Origin: Microvirga lenta
Lineage (GTDB): Bacteria; Pseudomonadota; Alphaproteobacteria; Rhizobiales; Beijerinckiaceae
Assembly (NCBI RefSeq): GCF_020532555.1
Contig: NZ_JAJBBR010000014.1
Coordinates: 81,748 to 145,747 of the forward strand
Length of the DNA stretch: 64,000 nt
Direction: 5' to 3'
Below the pieces are notes generated by a model. It searched no databases and was not told the origin of the DNA. It was given only the letters and a program-made list of their open reading frames with translations. Shown here in pieces: positions 27,708 through 35,545 of this stretch. Both the position numbers and the translations under genes were made by a program. Within the stretch, counting starts at the first letter, position 1, and each line of letters opens with the position of its first letter.

Positions 27708-27847
27708 GTCATTCCGGGGCCGCGCAGCGGAGCCCGGAACCCATAAACATCGGCGCTTCAACATCGGACGATCGGCGTCCCGCTTCGAATCGCGCCGTTT
27801 GAGGCTATGGGTTCCGGGCCCGGCCCTGCGGGCCGCCCCGGAATGAC
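27708..27847. repeat. Palindromic intergenic repeat element, copy 2
   Basis: Outer arms GTCATTCCGGGG (27708-27719) and its exact complement (27836-27847) enclose a second perfect 13-bp arm pair (27733-27745 with 27806-27818). The outer end is shared with the element at 26599-26701. It ends 73 bp before the WD40 gene start and excludes earlier in-frame starts for that gene as unlikely. Confidence 0.8.
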
Positions 27848-27920
27848 GCGGGTGGGTTTCCCCCCACTGCCGCCGAACCACAATCCTGTGCTATCGCTCT
27901 CCCCCGAAGGGATTGCCCGA

Positions 27921-28928
27921 ATGACTGCTGGAACTGCTCCGTCACTGACCCAAAGCGTCACCCCTGTCGATGCGGGTGAGCATGTCACCGCCCTCGGCTG
28001 GCTGAAAGGCACCGCCGCCTTCGGTCTCGGAGACGGCGGCGTCGTGCTTGCCAAGGACGGCGAGACCCATCGCGCCGAGGCCCACCCGGATGCGGGCGTG
28101 CTGGTCGGCGCCAGCGACGGCGAGCGCTTCGTTACCGGCGGCGACGACGGCCGCGTGGCGGTGACCGGGGCGGACGGCAGCACCAGGACCCTGGCCGAGA
28201 CCAAGGGCGCCTGGATCGACTCGCTGGCGATCAGCCCGGGCGGCGCCTTCGCCTACGGTGCCGGCAAGCGCGTGATCGCCCGTGACGACAAGGGGCGGGA
28301 GAAGACCCTCGAGGTTCCCTCCACGGCCCGCGGCCTTGCCTTCGCGCCCAAGGGCTACCGGCTCGCAATCTCGCATTACAATGGCGCCACCCTGTGGTTT
28401 CCCAACGTGGAGACGAAGCCCGAGGTGCTGGAATGGAAGGGCTCGCATCTCGACGTCGTCTGGTCGCCGGATGCCCGCTTCGTCGTCACCTCCATGCAGG
28501 AGAACGCCCTGCACGGCTGGCGCCTGATCCCCGACAAGGGGCACATGCGCATGAGCGGCTACCCGTCGAAGACGCGCTCCTTCTCCTGGTCCCATGACGG
28601 CAAGTGGCTCGCCACCTCGGGCGCCGAGGCCGCCATCGTGTGGCCCTTCGAATCGAAGGAAGGCCCGATGGGCAAGCAGCCGCGGGAATGCGGCGTGCGC
28701 CACGCCAAGGTCAGCCGCGTCGCCTTCCATCCCAACACCTACGTGCTGGCGGTCGGCTACGAGGACGGCTGCATCCTTCTCATCCGCATGGCCGATGCCT
28801 CGGAGCTGCTGGTGCGTCCCGCCGTCAAGGACAGCGGCATCACCGCCATGGCCTGGGACAAGGCCGGCAGGCGGCTTGCCTTCGGCTGCGCGGACGGCCA
28901 GGCCGGCATTCTGACCCTTCCCGCCTAA
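27921..28928 (+). CDS. Cytoplasmic WD40-repeat beta-propeller protein linked to zinc genes
   Basis: 335 residues from the ATG at 27921, which has GAAGGGA upstream. The whole chain is built of WD40-like units of about 40 residues, for example S-L-A-I-S-P-G-G, G-L-A-F-A-P-K-G, D-V-V-W-S-P-D-A-R, S-F-S-W-S-H-D-G-K-W-L-A-T-S-G and R-V-A-F-H-P-N. There is no signal peptide or TM segment, so it is cytoplasmic. Zinc islands in Paracoccus encode AztD, a periplasmic beta-propeller zinc chaperone; this protein differs by lacking export. Adjacency to the COG0523 GTPase suggests a partner or client platform in zinc handling. Function is not established here. Confidence 0.85.
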   Translation: MTAGTAPSLTQSVTPVDAGEHVTALGWLKGTAAFGLGDGGVVLAKDGETHRAEAHPDAGVLVGASDGERFVTGGDDGRVAVTGADGSTRTLAETKGAWIDSLAISPGGAFAYGAGKRVIARDDKGREKTLEVPSTARGLAFAPKGYRLAISHYNGATLWFPNVETKPEVLEWKGSHLDVVWSPDARFVVTSMQENALHGWRLIPDKGHMRMSGYPSKTRSFSWSHDGKWLATSGAEAAIVWPFESKEGPMGKQPRECGVRHAKVSRVAFHPNTYVLAVGYEDGCILLIRMADASELLVRPAVKDSGITAMAWDKAGRRLAFGCADGQAGILTLPA

Positions 28929-28937
28929 AGGCCGGCC

Positions 28938-29216
28938 ATGGCGGGTTTCGGAGCGCTCCTGCGGAATGCCTTCGGTCGGCAGAAGGTCGACCGGGAGGCC
29001 GTGGAGCGGGTCAAAGGCTGGGCCCGCAAGGCCCTTCGGGCGTCGTCCGAGACGGTCCTTTCCGTCAACGAGATCGTCTGCGCCGACCCCGCCTGCCCGG
29101 GCATGGAGACCGTGATCCTCGTGATGGAGCCGGGTGCGAAAACCCGCGCCTACAAGGTCGCCAAGGCCCTGGACGAGGTCGTGGAACAAGACATCAGCGA
29201 CGCTCTTGATCTCTGA
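28938..29216 (+). CDS. Small soluble protein with C-x4-C-P-G motif, co-oriented with zinc genes
   Basis: 92 residues. A basic amphipathic N-terminus (1-35) is followed by a compact beta-rich core containing V-C-A-D-P-A-C-P-G-M-E-T-V at 47-59, with Cys48 and Cys53, and then R-A-Y-K-V-A-K-A. I recall similar small proteins with a Cys-Pro-Gly-Cys-Pro type motif beside COG0523/WD40 genes in alphaproteobacteria, which would make this a member of the same conserved neighbourhood; that is recollection, not a search result. It starts ten bases after the WD40 stop. The paired Cys could bind a metal. Confidence 0.75.
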   Translation: MAGFGALLRNAFGRQKVDREAVERVKGWARKALRASSETVLSVNEIVCADPACPGMETVILVMEPGAKTRAYKVAKALDEVVEQDISDALDL

Positions 29217-29227
29217 GGAGGTGTCGT

Positions 29228-29749
29228 TTGCCCAGGATCGTCCGCATTGTCGCATTCGGGTTCGGCCTGCTGGGCGGGCTCGTGGCCTCCCAGGGTCCTG
29301 AATATTCCCAGCAGTACCGCCAGCGCCTCGGCGGCGCGGTGGACGAGCTCCGGCAGGTCGTCACGCGCTTCGATGCGGATGCCGCAGCGAGCGGCGAGAC
29401 CCGGGACAGCGCCATTCTCCGCCTACGCAACAATGCGGACAGCTTCGTCACCCGCCAGGGCGCGGCCATGCAGGGCAACGTGGAGCGCCTGGGCCGGCTG
29501 GAGGCCCATCGCCAGGCGATGATCGAGGCCGGCCCCTTCTCCCGCATTGCCCTGATGGTGCGCAGCGGCGACCGGGACCTGATGGAGGCCACCTATCGCG
29601 ATTTCGAGCCGGCCGTGCCGGTGACGGAGGAGGGAATCCTCTCGGCGGCTGCCGGGTTCGTGGCGGTCTGGGGCGCTATCCTGCTGCTCGGGGGATTCCT
29701 GCGCAGCCTTCTCAGGCGGCCCCGGTCACGGGGCCCGGCCCGGGCCTGA
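29228..29749 (+). CDS. DUF2937 family membrane protein (TTG start)
   Basis: 173 residues starting at TTG 29228. The start is fixed by an AGGAGGT ribosome site five to six bases upstream, and no ATG or GTG offers a better choice in this frame. A hydrophobic N-terminal segment (about 5-22), a long helical periplasmic-type middle with Q-Q-Y-R-Q-R-L-G-G-A-V-D-E-L, and a C-terminal TM (about 137-158) match DUF2937. The tail is strongly basic. It ends exactly one base before the stop of the opposing gene. Family function is unknown. Confidence 0.82.
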   Translation: MPRIVRIVAFGFGLLGGLVASQGPEYSQQYRQRLGGAVDELRQVVTRFDADAAASGETRDSAILRLRNNADSFVTRQGAAMQGNVERLGRLEAHRQAMIEAGPFSRIALMVRSGDRDLMEATYRDFEPAVPVTEEGILSAAAGFVAVWGAILLLGGFLRSLLRRPRSRGPARA

Positions 29750-30085
29750 TCAGGCCTTCTCCGGCTTTCCGGCCAGTACGATGTAGAAGCCCAGCCCGTC
29801 CTGAGCGGGAAGGGTCTGCAGCCGCTCGATCCAGCCGCGTTTCTTGGCCTCCAGCAGGGCCTTGCCGATCGGCTGGAAGAGGGTTTCCCCGCCCCCTTCC
29901 GGCGGGGGCGAGAGCCGGATCGCGACCGTCTTGCTCTGGGCGAAACGGCTTCTTTCCAGCATGTCCTGAATCGAGGCCGCCGCCTGCTCCCGCGACGCCT
30001 CGCGCAGGTCGAGAACGGATTCCGCGTCCGTGACCCCGAGAGAGCCCCGGAGCTTGTCGGCGTAGAATTCCTCGAAATGGGGCAT
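29750..30085 (-). CDS. Conserved small protein of unknown function
   Basis: 111 residues from the ATG at 30085 (M-P-H-F-E-E-F-Y-A-D-K-L). The N-terminal half is helical and charged, with L-R-E-A-S-R-E-Q-A-A-A. The C-terminal half has alternating beta-type segments, K-T-V-A-I-R-L and G-F-Y-I-V-L-A-G. It lies 62 bp downstream of homospermidine synthase on the same strand, with a hairpin between, and its stop abuts the DUF2937 stop. Codon use and a clean start support a real gene. No family recognised. Confidence 0.68.
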   Translation of the reverse strand: MPHFEEFYADKLRGSLGVTDAESVLDLREASREQAAASIQDMLERSRFAQSKTVAIRLSPPPEGGGETLFQPIGKALLEAKKRGWIERLQTLPAQDGLGFYIVLAGKPEKA

Positions 30086-30107
30086 GCCTGTCTTCCTCGT
30101 CTGTCGG

Positions 30108-30132
30108 TCCCGGCCGCATCGGGCGGCCGGGA
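30108..30132 (-). terminator. Hairpin after homospermidine synthase
   Basis: A perfect 10-bp GC-rich stem (30108-30117 with 30123-30132, 5-base loop) lies 16 bases past the homospermidine synthase stop. The adjoining GATGAC resembles the outer end of the palindromic repeats near 26.6 and 27.8 kb, so it may be a remnant of that family doing duty as a terminator. Confidence 0.5.
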
Positions 30133-30147
30133 TGACAATGAACGGTT

Positions 30148-31578
30148 TTACCGCACCAGAATGTTCCGGAACTGCCACGGATCGGAGGTGTCGATGTCCT
30201 CCGGGAAGAAGCCCGGGCGGTCGTCGAGGGGCGTCCAGTCCGTGTAGACGCCGACGACGGGTCCGAGATAGGGCGTCTGGACCTCGAGGCAGCGCCGGAA
30301 GTCGATGTCGTCCGCTTCGACGATCCCCGCATCCGGATTCTCCAGCGCCCAGACCATGCCGGCGAGCACGGCTGAGGTGACCTGGAGACCGGTCGCGTTC
30401 TGATAGGGCGCGAGCTTGCGGGTCTCCTCGATGGAGAGCTGCGAGCCGTACCAATAGGCGTTCTTGCCGTGGCCGTAGAGCAGAACGCCGAGCTCGTCGG
30501 CGCCGTCCTGGATCTCGTCCTCGGTGAGGATGTGGTGCTTTTCCTGCACCTTGCCCTCGTTCCCGAACATCTCGTGCAGCGACAGAACCGCGTCGTTCGA
30601 GGGATGATAGGCGTAGTGGCAGGTCGGACGGTAGACGGCCTTGTCGCCGTCGCGGACGGTGAAATAGTCCGCAATCGAGATCGCCTCGTTGTGCGTGACG
30701 AGGAAGCCGTATTGTGGCCCGGGCGTCGGGCACCAGGAGCGCACCCGGGTGTTGGCGCCGGGCTGGAGCAGGTAGATCGCGGCTCCGCAGCCCTTGTCGT
30801 GGGTGCGGCCGTTCTCGGGCATCCACTTCTCATGGGTGCCCCAGCCGAGCTCCGCCGGCTGCATGCCTTCCGACACGAAGCCCTCGACGGACCAGGTGTT
30901 CACGAACACGCCCATGGGCTTCGGGTTTTCCGAACGCTGGGTGTCGCGCTCGGCGATGTGGATGCCCTTCACGCCGACGCGCTGCATCAGCCGCGCCCAA
31001 TCCTCGCGGGTCTTCGGCTCCTCGTGGTCGAGGCCGGTATCCTTGGCGATGTTGAGGAGCGCCTGCTTGACGAACCAGGACACCATGCCCGGATTGGCGC
31101 CGCAGCAGTTCACCGCGGTGGGGCCGCCCGGCGACTGGCGGCGGGCATCGAGGATGTTCTCGCGGAGCATGTAGTTGGTGCGGGCCGCGGGGCCGGCGCT
31201 CTTGTCGAAATAGAACCCGGCCCAGGGCTCGGCCACGGTGTCGATGTAGAGAGCCCCGATCTCCCGGCACAGCTCCATGATGTCCCGCGAGGAGGTATCG
31301 ACCGACAGGTTCACGCAGAAGCCTTGCCCACCACCCTCGGTGAGAAGCGGCGTGAGGATCTCGCGGTAGTTCTCCCGCGTGAGGGCCTTGTTGACGAGGG
31401 TGATGCCGCGCACGTCGAGCATGCTGCGGTCGGTATCGACGGGATCGACGACGACGAAGCGGTTCTTGTCGAACTCGAAATGCCGCTCGATCAGGGGCAG
31501 CATTCCCTTGCCGATCGATCCGAAGCCGATCATCACGATGGGGCCGGTAATACGGGCATGGATGGGCCAAGCGCTCAT
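30148..31578 (-). CDS. hss: Homospermidine synthase
   Basis: 476 residues from the ATG at 31578, which has AAGGAG about nine bases upstream. An N-terminal Rossmann fold with I-G-F-G-S-I-G-K-G near 18-26 binds NAD. The rest matches bacterial homospermidine synthase, including C-C-G-A-N-P-G-M-V-S near 160 and a long conserved P-T-P-G-P-Q-Y-G-F. It condenses two putrescines to sym-homospermidine in an NAD-dependent reaction. The putrescine supplier, ornithine decarboxylase, is encoded 2 kb away on the same strand with a GNAT gene and an opposed MFS gene between, so this is a polyamine block. Confidence 0.93.
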   Translation of the reverse strand: MSAWPIHARITGPIVMIGFGSIGKGMLPLIERHFEFDKNRFVVVDPVDTDRSMLDVRGITLVNKALTRENYREILTPLLTEGGGQGFCVNLSVDTSSRDIMELCREIGALYIDTVAEPWAGFYFDKSAGPAARTNYMLRENILDARRQSPGGPTAVNCCGANPGMVSWFVKQALLNIAKDTGLDHEEPKTREDWARLMQRVGVKGIHIAERDTQRSENPKPMGVFVNTWSVEGFVSEGMQPAELGWGTHEKWMPENGRTHDKGCGAAIYLLQPGANTRVRSWCPTPGPQYGFLVTHNEAISIADYFTVRDGDKAVYRPTCHYAYHPSNDAVLSLHEMFGNEGKVQEKHHILTEDEIQDGADELGVLLYGHGKNAYWYGSQLSIEETRKLAPYQNATGLQVTSAVLAGMVWALENPDAGIVEADDIDFRRCLEVQTPYLGPVVGVYTDWTPLDDRPGFFPEDIDTSDPWQFRNILVR

Positions 31579-31826
31579 CGAATCTGTCTCCTTGCGGCAG
31601 GAAGTGGGGCGGCTCAACGCCGGACAACGGATGTGGGCGGCATCTAGGATTGACGAGCCCTCGGGGTCAATGCCTGGGGCTTCCAACATGCGCCGGAGGG
31701 CAAATTCCCCTGCGGATGGCGAAGACCTGATGACAGGAGCAGCCCTGCCATGCGCGTATCCGCCTCGACATCATGCAACAAAGCTTCATGATCGGCGTTC
31801 AACCTCATCCAATCCGGCCCGACCCG

Positions 31827-33065
31827 ATGACATTCCATGATCTTCTGAAACACCACTGGCGCGCCATCGGCCTCGGCTTCGCACTGACCTTCGTGTCCTC
31901 CTTCGGTCAGACCTTCTTCATTTCGCTGTCGGGCCCCAATATCCGCGATGCCTTCGGGCTTACCCATGGAGGGTTCGGGCTCATCTATTCGCTCGCCACG
32001 CTTGCGTCGGGCATCCTGATGATCTGGATCGGCAGCCTGATCGATCGCGTCAGCATTCCCCTTTATGCGACCGTCGCCCTGCTGGGCCTTGCGGCGGCGG
32101 CCGCCAGCCTGTCGGTTGCTCCGAACTTGCTCGTGCTGGGCCTGAGCCTGTTCTTCCTGCGCCTGTTCGGACAGGGAATGCTGAGCCATGCGGGCATCAT
32201 GAGCACGGCCCGCCTGCCCGCCGGCATCCGCGGCAGGGCCGTCAGCGTGGCGACCCTCGGCTTCTCGGGAGGAGAAGCGGTGTTTCCCGCCATCGCGGTC
32301 GCCCTGATCGCCTCCCTCGGATGGACCGGCACCTGGAGAACCGCCGCGCTGGTCGCGCTCGCATGCCTCGCCATCGGCTGGGCTCTCAGCCCTTTCCTCA
32401 AAGCCCGCAGTTCGAGTCTCCCGGACGCGTCGAGCGCGAGCGAGCCCCACGAGGCAGGGCCCCGCTGGATCGACACCCTGCGCGACTGGCGCTTCCTGGC
32501 TCTCATTCCCACGATGGTCGGCTATCCGGCGATCATGACGGCTTATCTCTTTCATCAGCGTTTCATCGCGGAGGCGAAGGGATGGCCCCTGGAACTGCTG
32601 GCCACCGGCATCACCGTTTTCGCGCTGGTTTCCGTCGCCGTGACCATGACGGCGGGCACACTCGTCGACCGGTTCGGGGCCGTGCGGCTCAGTCACTTCT
32701 ATCTCGTCGGCATGATCCTCGCGTCGGTTACGCTGGCCACCGCCAGCGGTCCCTTCGTGCCGCTCCTGTTCTTCAGCCTGATCGGCCTGACGGCGGGTTG
32801 CACCAATGTGGTGATCGCGGCGGTTCTGGCGGAGATCTACGGCACACGGCATCTCGGCAAGATCCGTGCGCTCGCCGGAGCCATCATGGTGATCGCGTCG
32901 GCCGCGGGGCCGGTCGTAGCCGGCCCCCTCTTCGATATCGGTGTCGGAATCGATGCGGTGGCCCTGGGCTTCGCCGCCTACCTGATCGCCGCCGCCGCCG
33001 TCACCTTCACGCTTCCTAATCCGAGGGCCGAGCCTCTGCGGCCCTCGGAAGGATCGGCCCGCTAG
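31827..33065 (+). CDS. MFS transporter
   Basis: 412 residues from the ATG at 31827, chosen because family members have a very short cytoplasmic start before TM1; an ATG at 31773 is in frame and possible, and neither has a strong ribosome site. Twelve hydrophobic helices fall in two groups of six around a loop at about 185-215. The MFS motif G-S-L-I-D-R-V-S is between TM2 and TM3, and G-T-L-V-D-R-F-G repeats it in the second half. It is flanked by polyamine genes on the other strand, but its substrate is unknown. It shares CTAG with the stop of the convergent GNAT gene. Confidence 0.85.
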   Translation: MTFHDLLKHHWRAIGLGFALTFVSSFGQTFFISLSGPNIRDAFGLTHGGFGLIYSLATLASGILMIWIGSLIDRVSIPLYATVALLGLAAAAASLSVAPNLLVLGLSLFFLRLFGQGMLSHAGIMSTARLPAGIRGRAVSVATLGFSGGEAVFPAIAVALIASLGWTGTWRTAALVALACLAIGWALSPFLKARSSSLPDASSASEPHEAGPRWIDTLRDWRFLALIPTMVGYPAIMTAYLFHQRFIAEAKGWPLELLATGITVFALVSVAVTMTAGTLVDRFGAVRLSHFYLVGMILASVTLATASGPFVPLLFFSLIGLTAGCTNVVIAAVLAEIYGTRHLGKIRALAGAIMVIASAAGPVVAGPLFDIGVGIDAVALGFAAYLIAAAAVTFTLPNPRAEPLRPSEGSAR

Positions 33066-33634
33066 GCCGCCGGGCGCATGCCGGTCCACAGGCTCTGCGC
33101 GGCCGCCGCGACCAGAGCCGCGAGATCCGGCTTCTGCTCCGGCTCGCCGGTCGCCGAGACTAGGCCCCGCGCGCCGTCGAGGGCGCCGGCCTTCAGTTCC
33201 AGCGCCAGGAAGCGGCTGCGCTCGTAGGGGCCAGGCATCCACAGGGCCTGCGTCTTCTCCGTCGAGAAGCCGAAGCGCTCGTAATAGGGCGCATCGCCCA
33301 CCAGCAGCACCGCCCCATGGCCGCGGGCATCCGCCTCCTTCAAGGCCTCGCGCATAAGCTTGCCGCCGAGCCCCAGCCCCTGGAGGGACGGATCGACGGC
33401 GATCGGGCCGAGCATCAGGGCAGGACGGTTCGGCCCCGCGGAGACGTGCCAGAGGCGAACGGTGCCGACCAGGGCGCCGTTCTGCTCGACGACGAGGGAC
33501 AGGCCCTCCGCCGGGCGCCGGCCCTCGCGCAGGCGCTCGCAGGTTTTCTGGAACCGCTCCGGTCCGAAGCAGGCATCGAGAAGCGCCTCGCGCGCTTCGA
33601 CATCGCGGAAGGTTTCTTCGCGGATCGTGATCAT
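33062..33634 (-). CDS. GNAT family N-acetyltransferase
   Basis: 190 residues from the ATG at 33634, preceded by GGGAGG; the frame extends upstream to 33685 without a better site. Acetyl-CoA binding motif Q-G-L-G-L-G-G-K-L-M-R-E lies near residues 88-100 after L-G-P-I-A-V-D-P. D-A-P-Y-Y-E-R-F-G-F follows, typical of the predicted-acetyltransferase subgroup (YhbS-like). It lies between ornithine decarboxylase and homospermidine synthase on the same strand, which raises the possibility of polyamine acetylation, but this subgroup is not known to be specific. Its stop overlaps the MFS stop by four bases. Confidence 0.85.
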   Translation of the reverse strand: MITIREETFRDVEAREALLDACFGPERFQKTCERLREGRRPAEGLSLVVEQNGALVGTVRLWHVSAGPNRPALMLGPIAVDPSLQGLGLGGKLMREALKEADARGHGAVLLVGDAPYYERFGFSTEKTQALWMPGPYERSRFLALELKAGALDGARGLVSATGEPEQKPDLAALVAAAAQSLWTGMRPAA

Positions 33635-33723
33635 GGCCGTGGCCTCCCAAGCGTGGGGTGAGCGACAGCCCTCGCACCTGCCCATGCCGGGCAGGCCGTC
33701 CGGGACAACTTTTGGGGGTTGGT

Positions 33724-33747
33724 GCCTGCCTCAGGGCTGAGGCAGGC
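33724..33747 (-). terminator. Hairpin downstream of ornithine decarboxylase
   Basis: A perfect 11-bp inverted repeat (33724-33734 with 33737-33747) lies 10 bases past the ornithine decarboxylase stop and before the GNAT gene. No U tract follows on the minus strand, so terminator strength is uncertain. Confidence 0.55.
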
Positions 33748-33757
33748 GGGACGTGAA

Positions 33758-34912
33758 TTAGATCACGTAGGATTTCAGCGGCGGGAAGCCGTTGAACGCG
33801 ACCGCCGAGTAGGTGGTCGTGTAGGCGCCCGTGCCTTCGATCAGCACCTTGTCGCCGATCTCCAGCGAGATGGGGAGCGGATAGGGCTCCTTCTCGTAGA
33901 GAACGTCGGCCGAGTCGCAGGTCGGGCCGGCGAGCACGCAGGGAACCTTGCGGTCGCCGTCGCGCTCGCTGCGGATCGGGTAGCGGATCGACTCGTCCAT
34001 CGTCTCGGCGAGGCCGCCGAACTTGCCGATGTCGAGGTAGACCCAGCGCACCTCGTCCTCGTCCTGGCTCTTCTTCGAGATGAGGACGACCTCAGCCTCG
34101 ATGATGCCGGCGTTGCCAACCATGCCGCGGCCCGGCTCGATAATCGTCTCGGGCAGACGGTTGCCGAAGTGCTTGGACAGCGCCCGGAAGATCGACTCGC
34201 CATAGGCTTCGACCATCGGGACCGTCTTCAGGTACTTCGTCGGGAACCCGCCGCCGAGGTTGACCATCGACAGGTGGATGCCGCGATCGGCGCATTCCCG
34301 GAAGATCGTGGAGGCAGAGCCGAGGGCCTGATCCCACGCTTCCGTGTTGCGCTGCTGCGAGCCGACATGGAACGAGACGCCATAGGCCTCGAGCCCGTTC
34401 CGGTAGGCATGCTCCAGCACGTCGACCGCCATCTCCGGCACGCAGCCGAACTTGCGCGAGAGCGGCCATTCGGCGCCGGCGCCGTCGCACAGGATGCGGC
34501 AGAACACCTTCACCTCGCCGGAGGGCACGCCCACCAGAGCCGCGGCGCGGACGATCTTCTCGACCTCCGCCTCGCAATCGACCGCGAACAGGCGCACGCC
34601 GAGCTCGAGACCGCGGGCGATGTCGCGCTCCTTCTTGATCGTGTTACCGAAGGAGATCCGGTCCGGCGTGGCGCCGGCGGCGAGCGCGAGCTCGATCTCG
34701 ACGACGGAGGCCGTGTCGAAGCACGAGCCCATCTCGGCCAGGACCCTCAGCACCTCGGGCGCAGGATTGGCCTTCACGGCGTAGAAGACACGCGTGTCGG
34801 GCAGCGCACGGGCAAACTTCGAGTAGTTGTCGCGCACGATGTCGAGATCGACGACCACGCACGGGCCATCCTCGCGTCGGTTGCGCAGAAATTCACGAAT
34901 GCGCTCAGTCAT
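33758..34912 (-). CDS. Ornithine/lysine decarboxylase, fold III (alanine-racemase fold)
   Basis: 384 residues. The PLP Lys is in Y-A-V-K-A-N-P (Lys47), the phosphate-binding G-G-G-F-P is at 220-224, E-P-G-R-G at 259-263 and the catalytic P-T-C-D-S-A-D at 330-336 (Cys332, Asp333). The short length and the absence of an antizyme region are normal for bacterial members. The enzyme makes putrescine (or cadaverine), the precursor for homospermidine synthase encoded nearby. A 440-base structured leader precedes it (see that entry), suggesting post-transcriptional control. Dual ornithine/lysine use is known in the family and cannot be excluded. Confidence 0.94.
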   Translation of the reverse strand: MTERIREFLRNRREDGPCVVVDLDIVRDNYSKFARALPDTRVFYAVKANPAPEVLRVLAEMGSCFDTASVVEIELALAAGATPDRISFGNTIKKERDIARGLELGVRLFAVDCEAEVEKIVRAAALVGVPSGEVKVFCRILCDGAGAEWPLSRKFGCVPEMAVDVLEHAYRNGLEAYGVSFHVGSQQRNTEAWDQALGSASTIFRECADRGIHLSMVNLGGGFPTKYLKTVPMVEAYGESIFRALSKHFGNRLPETIIEPGRGMVGNAGIIEAEVVLISKKSQDEDEVRWVYLDIGKFGGLAETMDESIRYPIRSERDGDRKVPCVLAGPTCDSADVLYEKEPYPLPISLEIGDKVLIEGTGAYTTTYSAVAFNGFPPLKSYVI

Positions 34913-35350
34913 GGCGCTCTCCCCACCAAAGGTTCAATGGAGGCTCTTCAGGCCTCGGATTGAAGTTCAGACGGCGAACCGTCCGGCGTCAGCGAGGGAA
35001 GACGACATTGCGCTCTCGTGCGATGGAGACACGATAAGGCAATGGGTTCTTCACCCGACGATGCTGCCTTGGATTGGAAAGGGGGAGTCCCCTGTCCGCA
35101 CGCGCGGCAATGATAAACAAGCCTCTTCGGTGCTGACCTTTGGAGGGCCAACGAGACCAAAAAAGCCCGTTCGTCGTTGCTTTAAGTCACGTCCCCCGTT
35201 GAGAACGAGGTACGCCGGTTTCGCCTCCGGCTGCCGGTTAGGGGTATCGAGAACTAGGTCGTTCTCGGGCGGCTGTCCGGCCTCTTGTCCGGATGCCCAC
35301 CAACCGGCACGCGACCACAGGCACGTGCGAAATTGGGCAAGACTCAAATA
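34913..35350 (-). promoter_or_regulatory. Long structured leader of the ornithine decarboxylase gene, speF-motif candidate
   Basis: About 440 bases upstream of the decarboxylase hold no convincing long gene but several precise complementarities on the minus strand. CGAGAAC (35267-35261) can pair with GTTCTCG (35254-35248). The overlapping segment GAGAACGA (35266-35259) can instead pair with TCGTTCTC (35208-35201), so the helices exclude each other. GACGG-TTCG-CCGTC (34983-34970) is a tetraloop hairpin near the gene. A speF leader RNA motif is known upstream of ornithine decarboxylase genes in alphaproteobacteria; this is a candidate by position, not by alignment. A TTG-started 98-codon open frame (35051-35347) also lies here. 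Confidence 0.55.
34967..35008 (-). CDS. Possible 13-residue leader peptide upstream of ornithine decarboxylase
   Basis: An ATG at 35008 opens a 13-codon frame (M-S-S-S-L-A-D-A-G-R-F-A-V) ending at TGA 34969-34967, 54 bases before the decarboxylase. A GAGAG sits upstream. The UUCG hairpin 34983-34970 abuts the stop codon. Translation-coupled control is known for E. coli speF through a leader peptide, but such short frames arise by chance, so this is tentative. Confidence 0.25.
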   Translation of the reverse strand: MSSSLADAGRFAV

Positions 35351-35545
35351 AGCTTAATGCCCCCGGACCACAAGTCCTTTTGGGGACCTTTTTCAGGTTT
35401 TTTTAGCCCGCAGGATCGGCATCCTTTCCTAAGAGGAGCCGTTCAGCCTTCATTAAGTGCCGGGGGCTCAAGGACGTCCGCTCAAGCCCTATATTGGGAC
35501 TCTGCCGGCCCGTTCCAGCTCAAAAAGAAACAGTTTCCGCTGCCC

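Noticed and set aside
27921..28928. Identification of the WD40 protein as AztD
   Set aside because: AztD is exported and has an N-terminal metal-binding region; this protein lacks a signal peptide and is next to a cytosolic GTPase.
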